Shown: one piece after another, positions 34,900-46,881 of the stretch
Layout of the letters: the number at the start of each line of letters is the position of its first letter
Numbering within the stretch: the stretch's first letter is position 1
Source of the DNA: Bordetella genomosp. 13
Lineage (GTDB): Bacteria > Pseudomonadota > Gammaproteobacteria > Burkholderiales > Burkholderiaceae_B
Direction of reading: 5' to 3'
DNA length: 64,000 nucleotides
Assembly (NCBI RefSeq): GCF_007679965.1
Contig: NZ_VEHL01000001.1
Span: forward strand, 744,001-808,000
The notes under the pieces: generated by a model
Seen by the model: the letters and a program-made list of their open reading frames with translations, nothing else
What the model was told of the DNA's origin: nothing
Database searches by the model: none
Position numbers and translations under genes: made by a program

Positions 34900-36567
34900 A
34901 TGTTCCGCTTCTTCAAGAAAAAACCGCCCGCGACGCCTGCGCCGCAGCCGCCGGAGGTCCCCGCGCCGGCCGAAGACCGCGCCGCGTCCGCGCCTGTTCC
35001 GGCCGCAGCGCCCGCGCCGGCCTCTGCGCCTGCAGCGGCCGCAGCGCCCGCACCGGCCTCCATGCCTGCGCCGGCCGTACCGCCCACGCCAGTTTCCGCG
35101 CCCGTGCCTGCGTCCGCACCGGCGTCGTCGCCTGCGCCGGTCCTGGCGCCCGAAGCCACGTCCGCATCCCCTGAGCCCGCGGCGCGTCCTCAGACGCCCG
35201 CCGCCCCGGCCGCCGCCGATCTGGCCGTGCCCGCCGAGGCGATTGCGCCCGCCGCCGCGCCCGTGCCCGAGCGGCCGATCCCCGCAGCCGCGCGGCCTGC
35301 CACGGGCATATCGTTGACGCGTGGACCCGCCGCGTCGCCTGTATCCGCCGCATCGTCGCCGCAGGCCGTTTCGCCTGCGCCGTCGGCTTTTGCCACATCG
35401 CCCGCACCGGCCGTTCCCCCCGCACCGGTATCGGCGCCTGTAGCAACTGCAGCGACTGCGGCAACCGCGACAGCCCCAGCAACCGCAACCACAGCAACCG
35501 ACGCCCCCGCCGTATCACCGGGCTTTGCCGCCTCTCCCGCGCCGACCGTAAAGCCCGCGCAGCCCGTACCCGCCGTGCCGGCCGCGCCCGTGGCCGCGCC
35601 GGCCGTGGTCCCCGTCGTGCCGCCCCCGGCCCCCGCGCCCGAGCCGCCCGCGCGCAAGGCGTCCTGGCTCAGCCGACTGAAGCAGGGCCTGTCGCGTACC
35701 GGCCAGAGCCTGGGCGGCCTGTTCATAGGCGTGAAGGTCGACGAGAACCTGTTCGACGATCTGGAATCGGCCCTCATCATGGCCGACGCGGGCATCGAGG
35801 CCACCGACATCCTGATCACGGCGCTGCGCGCGCGCGTGAAGAAGCAGCGCATCGAAGACCCGGCGCAGGTCAAGGCCGCGCTGCGCGAGCTGCTGGCCGA
35901 TCACCTGCGCCCGCTGGAGCGCCGCTTCGATCTCGACCATGCCAAGCCGCTGGTGGTGATGATCGCGGGCGTGAACGGCGCCGGCAAGACCACCTCCATC
36001 GGCAAGCTGGCGCACACCTTCCAGCGCCAGGGCGCCAGCGTGCTGCTGGCCGCTGGCGACACCTTCCGCGCCGCCGCGCGCGAGCAACTGGTGGAGTGGG
36101 GCAGCCGCAACAACGTGCAGGTCATCGCGCAGGATGGCGGCGACCCGGCCGCGGTGGCGTTCGATGCCGTCAACGCGGGCCGCGCGCGCGGCGTGGGCGT
36201 GGTCATGGTGGACACCGCCGGCCGCCTGCCCACGCAGCTGCACCTGATGGAAGAACTGAAGAAGATCCGCCGCGTCATCGGCAAGGCCGACGCCAGCGCG
36301 CCGCACGAAGTGCTGCTGGTGGTCGACGGCAACACCGGCCAGAATGCGCTGGCGCAGATCCGCACCTTCGATGCCGCCGTCAATCTCACGGGCCTGGTCG
36401 TCACCAAGCTGGACGGCACGGCCAAGGGCGGCACGCTGGCCGCCGTGGCCGCGGGCAGCCAGGGCGTGCGGCCGATCCCGGTGTACTGGATCGGCGTGGG
36501 CGAAGGCATGGAAGACCTGCAGCCCTTCGTGGCCGAAGAGTTCGCGGGGGCGCTGCTGGCCGATTGA
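34900..36567 (+). CDS. ftsY: Signal recognition particle receptor FtsY
   Basis: 555 aa. The NG GTPase domain (about residues 253-555) has G1 GVNGAGKTT, DTFRAAAREQL, G3 DTAGR and G4 TKLDG. It docks SRP-ribosome complexes at the inner membrane. The first 250 residues are almost entirely Ala/Pro/Val low complexity after a basic MFRFFKKKP start, far longer than needed and unlike the acidic A domain of E. coli FtsY. Its repeat-like DNA makes length variation between strains likely. Confidence 0.95.
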   Translation: MFRFFKKKPPATPAPQPPEVPAPAEDRAASAPVPAAAPAPASAPAAAAAPAPASMPAPAVPPTPVSAPVPASAPASSPAPVLAPEATSASPEPAARPQTPAAPAAADLAVPAEAIAPAAAPVPERPIPAAARPATGISLTRGPAASPVSAASSPQAVSPAPSAFATSPAPAVPPAPVSAPVATAATAATATAPATATTATDAPAVSPGFAASPAPTVKPAQPVPAVPAAPVAAPAVVPVVPPPAPAPEPPARKASWLSRLKQGLSRTGQSLGGLFIGVKVDENLFDDLESALIMADAGIEATDILITALRARVKKQRIEDPAQVKAALRELLADHLRPLERRFDLDHAKPLVVMIAGVNGAGKTTSIGKLAHTFQRQGASVLLAAGDTFRAAAREQLVEWGSRNNVQVIAQDGGDPAAVAFDAVNAGRARGVGVVMVDTAGRLPTQLHLMEELKKIRRVIGKADASAPHEVLLVVDGNTGQNALAQIRTFDAAVNLTGLVVTKLDGTAKGGTLAAVAAGSQGVRPIPVYWIGVGEGMEDLQPFVAEEFAGALLAD

Positions 36568-36646
36568 CCGAGCCGTGATGCGCCGGGCAGCGTGCTCGCG
36601 GGTCAGGCCCGGCACTCGAGGCCTCGAATGATGACCCCACGAAAAA

Positions 36647-36681
36647 CGAAAGCGCCAATCACTTGGCGCCTTCGCTTTTTT
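36647..36681 (+). terminator. Rho-independent terminator of ftsY
   Basis: CGAA-A-GCGCCAA (36647-36658), loop TCAC, TTGGCGC-C-TTCG (36663-36674), then CTTTTTT. An 11-bp stem with one mismatch and a U-tract on the + strand. Confidence 0.85.
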
Positions 36682-36729
36682 AGCGGCTGAAAAACAAGCC
36701 GTCCCGCTGCCAAAAATGCGGCGGCGGTC

Positions 36730-38469
36730 TCACTTCCAGAATGCCTTGGCGTGCGCCAGCTGGTCGAACGCGTCCTGCGCTTCCTTGGCCAGCGCGTCCA
36801 GGCGCGCGCCGATCCAGCCCAGCGCGAACCAGGCCTGCGGATGCTCGTTCACACAGTTCTCGTAATGCTCGCGCGCGACGGCCAGGTCGTTGAATTCGCC
36901 AAGCAGATCCTGCACCTGCGCGAGCAGCTTGCGATAACCCTGCAGGCGGGCAGCCGGCAGCAGCGATTCGGCGAACGACAGGCCGTAGCGCAGCCGCTTG
37001 GCGCGCTTGCGCAGGTCGTGGCGCGCCTCGATCTCCAGCTCGGTGAAGCGCTTGCCTTCGTTCACCACCTTCTTGTGCCAACGATGCAGGCGGTCGGACA
37101 GCAGCGTGCGCAGCGCGGGCGGGGCCTGCGGCGGTTCGGGCTGGCGCAGCGGGATGATGGTGGGAATGATGGGGGCGGACGGTTCGTCGGCGGGTTGCGT
37201 GCCGGCCGCGGCCGAGTCGATGCCCTGCGCGGTCGTTCCGTCCGTCGCGCCGTTGTCTGCCGACTGCGCGGCAGCGGCCGCGTCGGGCAGCGTCGTGGCC
37301 AGCGCGGACTGCACCAGCGGCGTGGCGGGCACCGCGGGCAGGGGAGCGGGGCGGATGTCCAGGCTCCATTCCAGCATGTCCAGCAGCCAGCCTTGGAAGG
37401 CGCGGCCGGACGCGATGGCGTACGAGTCCTCGTCGGGCGCGGCGGGCTTGTGCGGAATCACCGGCATGCCTGCGCGTTGCAGCATCGGCGCGACGGTCTC
37501 GTCCAGCACGTCCTGGTCGCGATTGGCGCCGAACGCCGCGAAGTGCGTGCGCACGCCGTCCAACAATGCCTCGGGCACGGGCGCGGTCCAGCCGTCGAAC
37601 AGGCGCCAGGCGGAACGCAGGCGGCGGATGCCGACGCGCAACTGGTGCACGTGCTCGGAATGGCCGGCCTTGTAGATGCCGGCGGTGTCCACTTCGGCCA
37701 GCATCGCGGCGTTGTGGATGACCTGTTCCAGGCACTCGGCGGCAATGGCGCCAAGCGCGCGGGGCGCGTCCATGTCCTCGGCCAGCTTGACGTTGCTGGC
37801 GCCGCGCGTGCCCCAGAAGCCGGCGATGAGCTTGCGGCGCGCTTCGGCGGTGGCCTCGGTTCCGTCTTCCGGCTTGTCGGCCAGGCGCACGGCCAGCGCG
37901 GCCAGCGCGTCGCCGCGATGCGACTTGCTGCGCGTGTCCAGGATGAGGCCATGGCGTTGCTGCCAGGTGCGCGCCACGGCGAAGATCGCGGCGACGCGGC
38001 CGGACATCAGTTCGAACTCGACCTCGGAAATCGGCAGTTCCAGGTCGCCGGCGCGCAGGATGCCGGTGTCGTAGGCGATTTCCACCGAACCGAAGCGGCT
38101 GCGCACCTTGCACAGTACGCGTTGCACGTCGGTCTCGTAACGCAGGCCCAGTTCGCCGCGCAGGCTCGCCAGGGCGTCCTCGGCCGGCGTGCCGGCATAG
38201 ACGGACAGGTCCAGCACGGGGCCCGGGCGCGGATGGTTCAGTTCCATGCGCGTGATCGCGTCCCCGCCCGGCATCTTCAGCGTCTGCACCCAGTCGCTGC
38301 CTTCGCGGCGCAGCCGCAGGGCGACGCGGGCGCGGGCCAGCTCACGGTCGGGAGTGTCGAAATAGAGGGCATGCAGGCGCACGCGTGTGGCGGCGCGCTT
38401 GCGCAACTCTTGCTCGATGGCGGAGCCGACGGTCGGCGGAACGTGCAACTTCAATTCTTGTTCTGACAT
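36730..38469 (-). CDS. CYTH and CHAD domain protein (inorganic triphosphatase-like)
   Basis: 579 aa. The N-terminal CYTH domain starts with the ExExK-type QELKLHV and continues with LHALYFDTPDRELARARVALRLRREG and later ISEVEFELMSG. The CHAD domain follows, with His-rich helices (HSEHVHQLRVGIRRLRSAWRLF and ARHDLRKRAKRLRYGLSFAESL). Family members such as YgiF hydrolyse triphosphate; CHAD domains bind polyphosphate. An Ala/Gln/Thr-rich insert near residues 395-440 splits the CHAD region. The gene stands alone. Confidence 0.9.
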   Translation of the reverse strand: MSEQELKLHVPPTVGSAIEQELRKRAATRVRLHALYFDTPDRELARARVALRLRREGSDWVQTLKMPGGDAITRMELNHPRPGPVLDLSVYAGTPAEDALASLRGELGLRYETDVQRVLCKVRSRFGSVEIAYDTGILRAGDLELPISEVEFELMSGRVAAIFAVARTWQQRHGLILDTRSKSHRGDALAALAVRLADKPEDGTEATAEARRKLIAGFWGTRGASNVKLAEDMDAPRALGAIAAECLEQVIHNAAMLAEVDTAGIYKAGHSEHVHQLRVGIRRLRSAWRLFDGWTAPVPEALLDGVRTHFAAFGANRDQDVLDETVAPMLQRAGMPVIPHKPAAPDEDSYAIASGRAFQGWLLDMLEWSLDIRPAPLPAVPATPLVQSALATTLPDAAAAAQSADNGATDGTTAQGIDSAAAGTQPADEPSAPIIPTIIPLRQPEPPQAPPALRTLLSDRLHRWHKKVVNEGKRFTELEIEARHDLRKRAKRLRYGLSFAESLLPAARLQGYRKLLAQVQDLLGEFNDLAVAREHYENCVNEHPQAWFALGWIGARLDALAKEAQDAFDQLAHAKAFWK

Positions 38470-38661
38470 GACCCTGCGGCGAGAACGGAAAGGCGGCTAT
38501 CTTAGTGGATCGATGCGGGACTTTTGATGACGAGTCATCTTTCGGTCATCAGGCCGATCGCAGTGCGTGGACGCATAAGCACGTTGCGTTGCAGCAATCG
38601 ATAGTAAGCCTGCGAATGCTGCGGTTTCGTGAAAGATACGCGCCGTTTCAGTTGAAATGCG

Positions 38662-39486
38662 TCAGGCGCGATAGCCCAGCTTGCGCGAGATCTCCTGCGC
38701 GCGGGCCTGCAGCGGTTTGGCGATGGCGCCGTCCCAGGCGGTGTCGAACAGCCCGTTGGGGCCCAATGCCGTCAAGGCCAGCACGATGGCGCCGGTATGG
38801 TCGAAAACCGGCACCGACAGCGCGTCCACGCCGGGCAGCGGGTTGCCCAGCGCTCGGGCCATGCCGTGCACGCGCACGTCGGCCAGCAGGGTGTCCAGGT
38901 GCGCTACCGGGCCGGTCTTGCGCGCCCCGGCCAGCGTGGCGACCACGGCGGCGTCGCCTTCCTCGCGCGCGATGTAGTGCTCGGCCACCTTGGGCGGCAG
39001 CCATGCCGCGAACACCAGGCCGGTGGCCGTGTGCAGCATGGACATCACCGTGCCCTTGCGCATGTTCACGTGCACCGGATAGCTGGCCTCGGTGATGTGG
39101 ATCATGGTGGGGCCGTGCGAGCCCAGCACCGCCACGCCCACCGTGTGGCCGATCTCGGATTGCAGCAGGGCCAGTTCGGGCAGCGCCACGCGCACCGGGT
39201 CCAGCCGCTGCAGGCTGACCAGCCCCATCTGCAGGGCGAAGGGTCCCAGCTCGTACTGGCCGGTGGCCGCGTCCTGCTGCACCAGGCCCACGCGGGTGAA
39301 GCTGACCAGGTAGGGGTGCGCCTTGGCCGACGTCATGCCGGCGGCGGTGGCCAGGTCCCGCAGCGTCAGTGGGCGCGCGGCGTCCACCAGCGCGGCCAGC
39401 AACGGGAAGCCGACCTCGACCGACTGGATGCTGCGGCGGCCGTCGTTGGTGGGCGCCGAGGGGCTGGCCGTCTTGGTCGCGGGCAT
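38662..39486 (-). CDS. IclR-family transcriptional regulator
   Basis: 274 aa from the ATG at 39486. N-terminal winged helix: [31 protein letters not shown]-terminal effector domain: [14 protein letters not shown] and [25 protein letters not shown]. It would bind a small aromatic or organic acid and control transport or catabolic genes. No obvious target lies beside it; ribB is divergent, 129 bases away, and is an unlikely target. The longer frame running upstream is antisense to ribB and not real. Confidence 0.9.
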   Translation of the reverse strand: MPATKTASPSAPTNDGRRSIQSVEVGFPLLAALVDAARPLTLRDLATAAGMTSAKAHPYLVSFTRVGLVQQDAATGQYELGPFALQMGLVSLQRLDPVRVALPELALLQSEIGHTVGVAVLGSHGPTMIHITEASYPVHVNMRKGTVMSMLHTATGLVFAAWLPPKVAEHYIAREEGDAAVVATLAGARKTGPVAHLDTLLADVRVHGMARALGNPLPGVDALSVPVFDHTGAIVLALTALGPNGLFDTAWDGAIAKPLQARAQEISRKLGYRA

Positions 39487-39615
39487 GGGGTCGCGGGATC
39501 CTCTGTTCTGTAAAAATCCGGGGGCGGGCTCAGCGCGCAGTGTACGCCGGCATTGCCGCGCCAGGGGCGGTAAAATCCCCACTTTCCCCGCCTGCAGCCA
39601 CGGCTGCCCATCCCA

Positions 39616-41813
<2,198 letters not shown>

Positions 41814-41841
41814 CCCCCGGACGGCCGCTTCCCACGACGCC

Positions 41842-42816
41842 ATGCCGTCCGAGTTCGAACTCATCGCACGCTACTTCCGCAGGCCGGTATCGCCCGGCCT
41901 GCTTGGCGTGGGCGACGATTGCGCCCTGTTTCCCGTGCCGGCGGGCCACCACGTGGCCACCAGCACCGACCTGCTGGTCGAGGGGCGTCATTTCTATCCC
42001 GACGTCGATCCCGCCGCGCTGGGCCACAAGTCGCTGGCCGTCAACCTGTCCGACCTTGCTGCCATGGGCGCGCGCCCGCTGGGCTGCGTGCTGGGCCTGG
42101 CCATGCCGCGCGCCGACGACGCGTGGCTGGCGCCGTTCTCGCAAGGCTGGCACGCGTTGGGCGATGCCTGGCAATGCCCGCTCATCGGCGGCGACACCAC
42201 GGGCAGCCGCCTCGGCCTGGCCATCAGCGTCACCGTGTTCGGCGCCGTGCAGGCCAGCCAGGCCTTGCGGCGCGATGCCGCCCAGCCCGACGACGACATC
42301 TGGGTCTCCGGTGAATTGGGCGCGGCCGACGTGGCCTATCGCCTGCTCGATGGCCAGTTGCCCGCCGAGCCCGCGCGCCTGGCCGCCACGCGCCGCGCGC
42401 TCGAATGGCCCCAGCCGCGCGTCGGCCTGGGGCTGGCGTTGGCGGGCCTGGCGCACGCGGCCATCGACATCTCCGACGGCCTGCTGCAAGACCTGGGCCA
42501 CATCCTGGCCGCCAGCCGCGCCGGCGCCGAACTGCGCTATGCGGACCTGCCCGTGGCCGCGTCGCTCGACGGCCTGGACGAGGCGGTGCGCCGCCGCGCC
42601 GTGCTGGGCGGCGGCGACGTCTACGAACTGTGCTTTACGGCGGCCGCGTCGGACCGCGACCGCGTCCTGCAAGCCGCCGGGCAGGCCGGCGTGCGCGTCA
42701 CGCGCGTGGGCCGCGTGTGCGCCGCGCCGGGCCTGGCGGTACTGGACGCCGCGGGCCAGCCCATGGCCGACCTGCCCGTCGGCTTCGACCACTTCCCCAC
42801 GTCCGCGCAGCCCTGA
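41842..42816 (+). CDS. thiL: Thiamine-monophosphate kinase
   Basis: 324 aa, usual length. N-terminal GVGDDCALF, STDLLVEGRHF and NLSDLAAMGARPLG hold the metal and ATP ligands of the PurM/ThiL fold. IGGDTTGS, AIDISDGLLQDLGHIL and GGGDVYELCFT follow. It phosphorylates thiamine monophosphate to the active diphosphate. It begins 28 bases after nusB in the same run. Confidence 0.96.
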   Translation: MPSEFELIARYFRRPVSPGLLGVGDDCALFPVPAGHHVATSTDLLVEGRHFYPDVDPAALGHKSLAVNLSDLAAMGARPLGCVLGLAMPRADDAWLAPFSQGWHALGDAWQCPLIGGDTTGSRLGLAISVTVFGAVQASQALRRDAAQPDDDIWVSGELGAADVAYRLLDGQLPAEPARLAATRRALEWPQPRVGLGLALAGLAHAAIDISDGLLQDLGHILAASRAGAELRYADLPVAASLDGLDEAVRRRAVLGGGDVYELCFTAAASDRDRVLQAAGQAGVRVTRVGRVCAAPGLAVLDAAGQPMADLPVGFDHFPTSAQP

Positions 42817-42865
42817 TGCGTCGCGCGGCCGCCGTATTCCGCAATCCCTCCTGGCGCCGCGCCTC

Positions 42866-43405
42866 ATGACCGATCCCGCACACGATCCCGACCGTTCCAT
42901 GCGCGCCCGTGCGCGCGTCGCGTTTCCCAGTTGGCGCTGGGTGCGCGGCGATCCGGGCCGCCTGTTGGTGTTCGGTTTCGGCAGCGGCCTGCTGCGGCCC
43001 GGCTCGGGCACCTGGGGCACGCTGCTGGCCTGGCCCATCTGGGCCGCCACGGCGCCGATGGTGCCCGATCTGGCCTTGGGCATATTCCTTGCTCTGGCCT
43101 TCGCGTACGGCTGCTGGGCCTGCTCCCGCGTGGGACGCGAGCTGGGCGTGGACGATCACGTGGGCATGGTCTGGGACGAGATGGTGGCGTTCTGGCTGGT
43201 GCTGTGGCTGACACCCCAGACGCTGACCGCGCAGGCGCTGGCGTTCGTGCTGTTCCGCATCTTCGATACCGTCAAGCCGCCGCCGATCCGTTATTTCGAC
43301 GCGCACCTGAAAGGCGGTTTCGGCGTGATGTGGGACGACATTCTTGCAGCGGCCTACACTTTGTTGGTCATGGCGATTGCCGTACGCACAGGAGTCATAG
43401 GATGA
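42866..43405 (+). CDS. pgpA: Phosphatidylglycerophosphatase A
   Basis: 179 aa from the ATG at 42866. FGSGLLRPGSGTWGTL and DHVGMVWDEMVAFWLVLWLTP are the signature segments, with about four membrane helices. It removes phosphate from phosphatidylglycerol phosphate at the inner membrane. It follows thiL by 49 bases and its stop overlaps pncC (ATGA). Confidence 0.95.
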   Translation: MTDPAHDPDRSMRARARVAFPSWRWVRGDPGRLLVFGFGSGLLRPGSGTWGTLLAWPIWAATAPMVPDLALGIFLALAFAYGCWACSRVGRELGVDDHVGMVWDEMVAFWLVLWLTPQTLTAQALAFVLFRIFDTVKPPPIRYFDAHLKGGFGVMWDDILAAAYTLLVMAIAVRTGVIG

Positions 43406-43968
43406 ACGCGCACGATATGCAACACGGGGTGGGCTTGGCGCCGGCTTTGCTGACCGAAGCCACGATACGCGGCCTGGCCGAGATGGTGGGCCAGGCGTTG
43501 ATGGACAAGGAATGGATGATGGGCACGGCCGAGTCCTGCACCGGCGGCCTGCTGGCGGGGGCGATCACCGCCATTCCGGGTTCCAGCCAGTGGTTCGAGC
43601 GCGGCTACGTCACCTACAGCAACACCGCAAAGATGAGCGAACTGGGCGTGTCGCCCGACACGCTCGACCACCACGGCGCCGTCAGCGAGCCCACCGCCCA
43701 GGAAATGGCCAGCGGCGTGCTGCTCGCGTCGCCCGATACCTACGTGGCCGTGTCCACCACCGGCATCGCTGGACCGGACGGCGCCACGGCCGGCAAGCCC
43801 GTGGGCATGGTGTGCTTCGGATTCGCCATCCGGGCGGGCGAGGGCATCGCCACGCGCTCGGCCACCCACGTATTTCCAGGCGAGCGCGACCAGGTGCGCC
43901 AGGGCGCGGTCGAGTTCGCGCTGCGGGGCTTGCTCGAGATGGTGGGGGCGTCGGTCAACCGATACTGA
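43402..43968 (+). CDS. pncC: Nicotinamide-nucleotide amidase (CinA C-terminal family)
   Basis: 188 aa. GTAESCTGGLLAGAITAIPGSS holds the catalytic Ser-Cys region, and STTGIAGPDGATAGKPVGMVC is the second signature. It deamidates NMN to nicotinate mononucleotide in pyridine-nucleotide salvage. It starts inside the pgpA stop (ATGA), is the last gene of the run, and converges on pyrF with 6 bases between stops. Confidence 0.94.
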   Translation: MNAHDMQHGVGLAPALLTEATIRGLAEMVGQALMDKEWMMGTAESCTGGLLAGAITAIPGSSQWFERGYVTYSNTAKMSELGVSPDTLDHHGAVSEPTAQEMASGVLLASPDTYVAVSTTGIAGPDGATAGKPVGMVCFGFAIRAGEGIATRSATHVFPGERDQVRQGAVEFALRGLLEMVGASVNRY

Positions 43969-43974
43969 GGAGAA

Positions 43975-44793
43975 TCAACGCACCGCGTTGATCTCGTCGC
44001 GCAATCCACGCGCGGCGGTGGCCGCCGCGTCGCGCCAATCGTCGCCGCCGCTGGCATACAGGATGGCGCGCGACGAGTTGATCATCATGCCCGCGCCCGC
44101 CTGGTTGGTACCCGCGCGCACGGTGGCCGTGACATCGCCGCCTTGCGCGCCGATGCCCGGCACCAGCAGCGGCACCGCGTCGCCGATGCGTTCGCGCACC
44201 GCGGCCAGTTCATTCGGAAAAGTTGCGCCCACCACCAGGCCGCACTGGCCGGCGCTGTTCCACTTGTCGGCCACCAGGCCGGCCACGTGCAGGTACAGCG
44301 GCTGGCCGTCTTCCATCTTCAGGAACTGCAGGTCGGACCCGCCGGGGTTGGACGTGCGGCACAGCACGATCACGCCGCGGTCGCTCCAGGCCAGATACGG
44401 CTCGATGGAGTCCAGGCCCATGTACGGGCTGACCGTCAGCGCGTCGGCCTGGTAGCGCTCGAAGGCTTCGCGCGCATAGTTCTCGGCGGTGGAGCCGATG
44501 TCGCCGCGCTTGGCGTCCAGCACGATGGGCCGGTCGGGATGGTTCTCGCGGATGTGGCGGCACAGCGCCTCGAGCTGGTCCTCGGCGCGATGCGCGGCGA
44601 AGTAGGCGATCTGCGGCTTGAAGCTGCACGCGAATTCGGCCGTGGCGTCGACGATGGCGCGGCAGAACTGGAAGATCGCGTCGGGCTGGCCCTGCAGTTC
44701 GCGCGGAAAGCGCTGCGGATCGGGGTCCAGGCCCACCTGCAGCAGCGAGCCGCTGGCGGCCCAGGCGTTTTCGAGTCGGTTCAGGAAGGTCAT
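43975..44793 (-). CDS. pyrF: Orotidine 5'-phosphate decarboxylase (type 2)
   Basis: 272 aa. [13 protein letters not shown], the catalytic [13 protein letters not shown] and [12 protein letters not shown], which binds phosphate, are in place. The type 2 subfamily has this longer length. It completes UMP synthesis in the cytoplasm. Its start is 7 bases after the stop of the upstream NADH dehydrogenase gene, so the two may be co-transcribed. Confidence 0.96.
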   Translation of the reverse strand: MTFLNRLENAWAASGSLLQVGLDPDPQRFPRELQGQPDAIFQFCRAIVDATAEFACSFKPQIAYFAAHRAEDQLEALCRHIRENHPDRPIVLDAKRGDIGSTAENYAREAFERYQADALTVSPYMGLDSIEPYLAWSDRGVIVLCRTSNPGGSDLQFLKMEDGQPLYLHVAGLVADKWNSAGQCGLVVGATFPNELAAVRERIGDAVPLLVPGIGAQGGDVTATVRAGTNQAGAGMMINSSRAILYASGGDDWRDAAATAARGLRDEINAVR

Positions 44794-44800
44794 GGCGGGG

Positions 44801-46120
44801 TCAGTGCAGTTTGACGCGGGGGCGGGTGCGCCGCATCAACAGGCGCGCAAGCGCCAGCGAGGCGGTGCGCGAGATGCCCAGCACCGCGCGGTGGTGCATC
44901 AGGTGCAGGCTCATGTACATCAGGCGCGCCAGTGTACCGCTTACGAACAGGCCGCGTCCGGCCAGCTTGCCCATCAGGCTGCCCACGCCGGCGTCCTGGC
45001 CCAGCGACACCAGCGAGCCATGGTCCTTGTAGTGGTAGGGCTCGGTGGGCTCGGGATTGTCGCGGATGCGGGCGGTGATCTTCTGCGTCAGGTAGTCGGC
45101 CTGCTGGTGCGCGGCCTGCGCGCGCGCCGGCACGTTGCGGCCCTCGGTCCAGGGCACCGCGCTGCAGTCGCCCAGCGCCAGGATGTGCGGATCGGGGCTC
45201 TCCAGGCGCTCGTTCAATTGCAGCTGGCCCATGCGGTTCAGCGGCAGGTCCAGCGAGGCCAGCACGGCCGGGCCCTTGATGCCGGCGGCCCACATGCACA
45301 GGTTGGCGGCGAACTCGCGGCCATCCTCGGTGCGCACGGAGTTCTCCGTCACCTGCGATACCCGGCAGCCCGTCTCCACGCGCACGCCCAGCTCGATCAG
45401 GCGCGCATGCGCGGCGCGCGACAGCTTCTCGGGCAGGGCGGAGAGGATGCGCGGCGCGCCCTCGACCAGCGTGATCGCCAGGTCGCGGTCGGCGCGGAAA
45501 TTGGGCAGGCCGTAGGCGCTGACCACGTGGCCGGCCTCGATCAGCTCGACCGCCAGTTCGACGCCCGTGGCCCCGCCGCCCACGATGACCAGGTCCAGCC
45601 GCGCGGCCGGGTCGCGCACCTTGGCCTGGTCGACCTGCGCCATGGCCTTGAGCATGGTCAGGCGGAACTGTTCGGCGCCCTCCGTGGTGTCCAGCGTGAC
45701 GGCGTGCTCGGCCGCGCCGGGCGTGCCGAAGAAGTGCGAGATGCTGCCGATGGCCAGCACCAGCGTGTCGTAGTGCATGTCGCGTTCGGGCAGCACGGCC
45801 TGGCCGTCGGCGTCGTTCACGGCGCCGATGCGGATCATGCGGCGTTCGCGGTCCACTTCCAGCAGTTCGCCTTGCGCGAACGCGAAACCGCACAGATGCG
45901 CCAGCATCAGGTAGGACAGGCCTTCCTGGTGGATGTCGAGCGTACCGGCCGCTGCTTCGTGCAGCGAAGGCTTCCAGATGTGGAAGGGGCGGCTGTCGAC
46001 CAGGGTGATGCGATCGCGGCCATGGATGCGGCCCAGCTGGGCCGCCAGTTCCAGGCCGCCCGCTCCGCCGCCGACGATCACGATACGCCGGGAGGGTTCG
46101 GATGTAGAGATGTGCGCCAT
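44801..46120 (-). CDS. ndh: Type II NADH dehydrogenase-like flavoprotein
   Basis: 439 aa. The FAD site [18 protein letters not shown] is at the N-terminus and the NAD site [16 protein letters not shown] in the middle. The later [26 protein letters not shown] is the second FAD segment. The basic/hydrophobic C-terminus ([29 protein letters not shown]) fits membrane association. Non-proton-pumping quinone reduction is the likely role. The ndh symbol rests on family likeness. Confidence 0.88.
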   Translation of the reverse strand: MAHISTSEPSRRIVIVGGGAGGLELAAQLGRIHGRDRITLVDSRPFHIWKPSLHEAAAGTLDIHQEGLSYLMLAHLCGFAFAQGELLEVDRERRMIRIGAVNDADGQAVLPERDMHYDTLVLAIGSISHFFGTPGAAEHAVTLDTTEGAEQFRLTMLKAMAQVDQAKVRDPAARLDLVIVGGGATGVELAVELIEAGHVVSAYGLPNFRADRDLAITLVEGAPRILSALPEKLSRAAHARLIELGVRVETGCRVSQVTENSVRTEDGREFAANLCMWAAGIKGPAVLASLDLPLNRMGQLQLNERLESPDPHILALGDCSAVPWTEGRNVPARAQAAHQQADYLTQKITARIRDNPEPTEPYHYKDHGSLVSLGQDAGVGSLMGKLAGRGLFVSGTLARLMYMSLHLMHHRAVLGISRTASLALARLLMRRTRPRVKLH

Positions 46121-46214
46121 GAGGCCAGTATAGAGGCCGGCCCGGCGTCCGGGTAGATGACCGCTTGCCGCACCCGAAGGGACGTTATCGCCCCAGGACG
46201 GCCCGCGTGCGCGG

Positions 46215-46613
46215 CTACATCAGAAACCGGCTGACGGCCACGGCGACCCAGACGGCCACCGTGAAGAACAGCATCAGCATCACCGCGGCGCTGCCCAGGT
46301 CCTTGGCGCGGCCCAGCAGCGGGTGCGTCTCGACCGACAGCGCGTCGGCCAGCGCCTCGACGGCGGAGTTCAACAGCTCGACCACCAGCACCAGGATGAC
46401 GGCGGCGATCAGGATGAAGACCTCGTCCGTCGTGCGGCCCAGGAAGAAGGCCGCGGGCACCAGCAGGATGGCCAGGGCCAGTTCCTGGCGGAACGCGGCC
46501 TCGTACTTGATCGCGGCCTTCAGGCCCTGGAATGAGTAGCGCAGCGCATTGATGATGCGGCGCAGGCCGCCGGTGCTTTTGTAAGGCGATTGCTGCGGGG
46601 TGTTGGGCGACAT
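46215..46613 (-). CDS. dgkA: Diacylglycerol kinase
   Basis: 132 aa with three membrane helices. AFRQELALAILLVPAAFFL and VVELLNSAVEALADALS are the DgkA signatures, the latter with the catalytic and Mg-binding acidic residues. It recycles diacylglycerol to phosphatidic acid in the inner membrane. It stands 94 bases upstream of ndh on the same strand. Confidence 0.94.
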   Translation of the reverse strand: MSPNTPQQSPYKSTGGLRRIINALRYSFQGLKAAIKYEAAFRQELALAILLVPAAFFLGRTTDEVFILIAAVILVLVVELLNSAVEALADALSVETHPLLGRAKDLGSAAVMLMLFFTVAVWVAVAVSRFLM

Positions 46614-46881
46614 GACGCTCCGGGGGGAAAAGTGCGGCCGAGCCCGGTTTTTACCAGATATGCGTGTAAACCGGATGGCGTCAGGGGCAAACCCGCGCCG
46701 GACTTACCCTAGGTGTCGCGGCCGGCCCACGGAAGGCGCAATCCCCGCAGTGCACGGCCGGCAGGGAGCCCGGGTTCGTGGTTATCCACAGGCGCGTTCT
46801 CCGTGTATCTTTGAGATGGACGACGGCCCCGATTGCGGGGCAGCCCCCGCACGCAACGATCCCATTGAAGGAATTGCCACC

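Noticed and set aside
34251-35159. RsmD with a long Ala/Gly N-terminus
   Set aside because: The extension is antisense to the low-complexity part of ftsY. RsmD has its standard start at 34877.
39487-39615. FMN riboswitch before ribB
   Set aside because: The 129-base leader is too short, and none of the conserved RFN element segments were seen.
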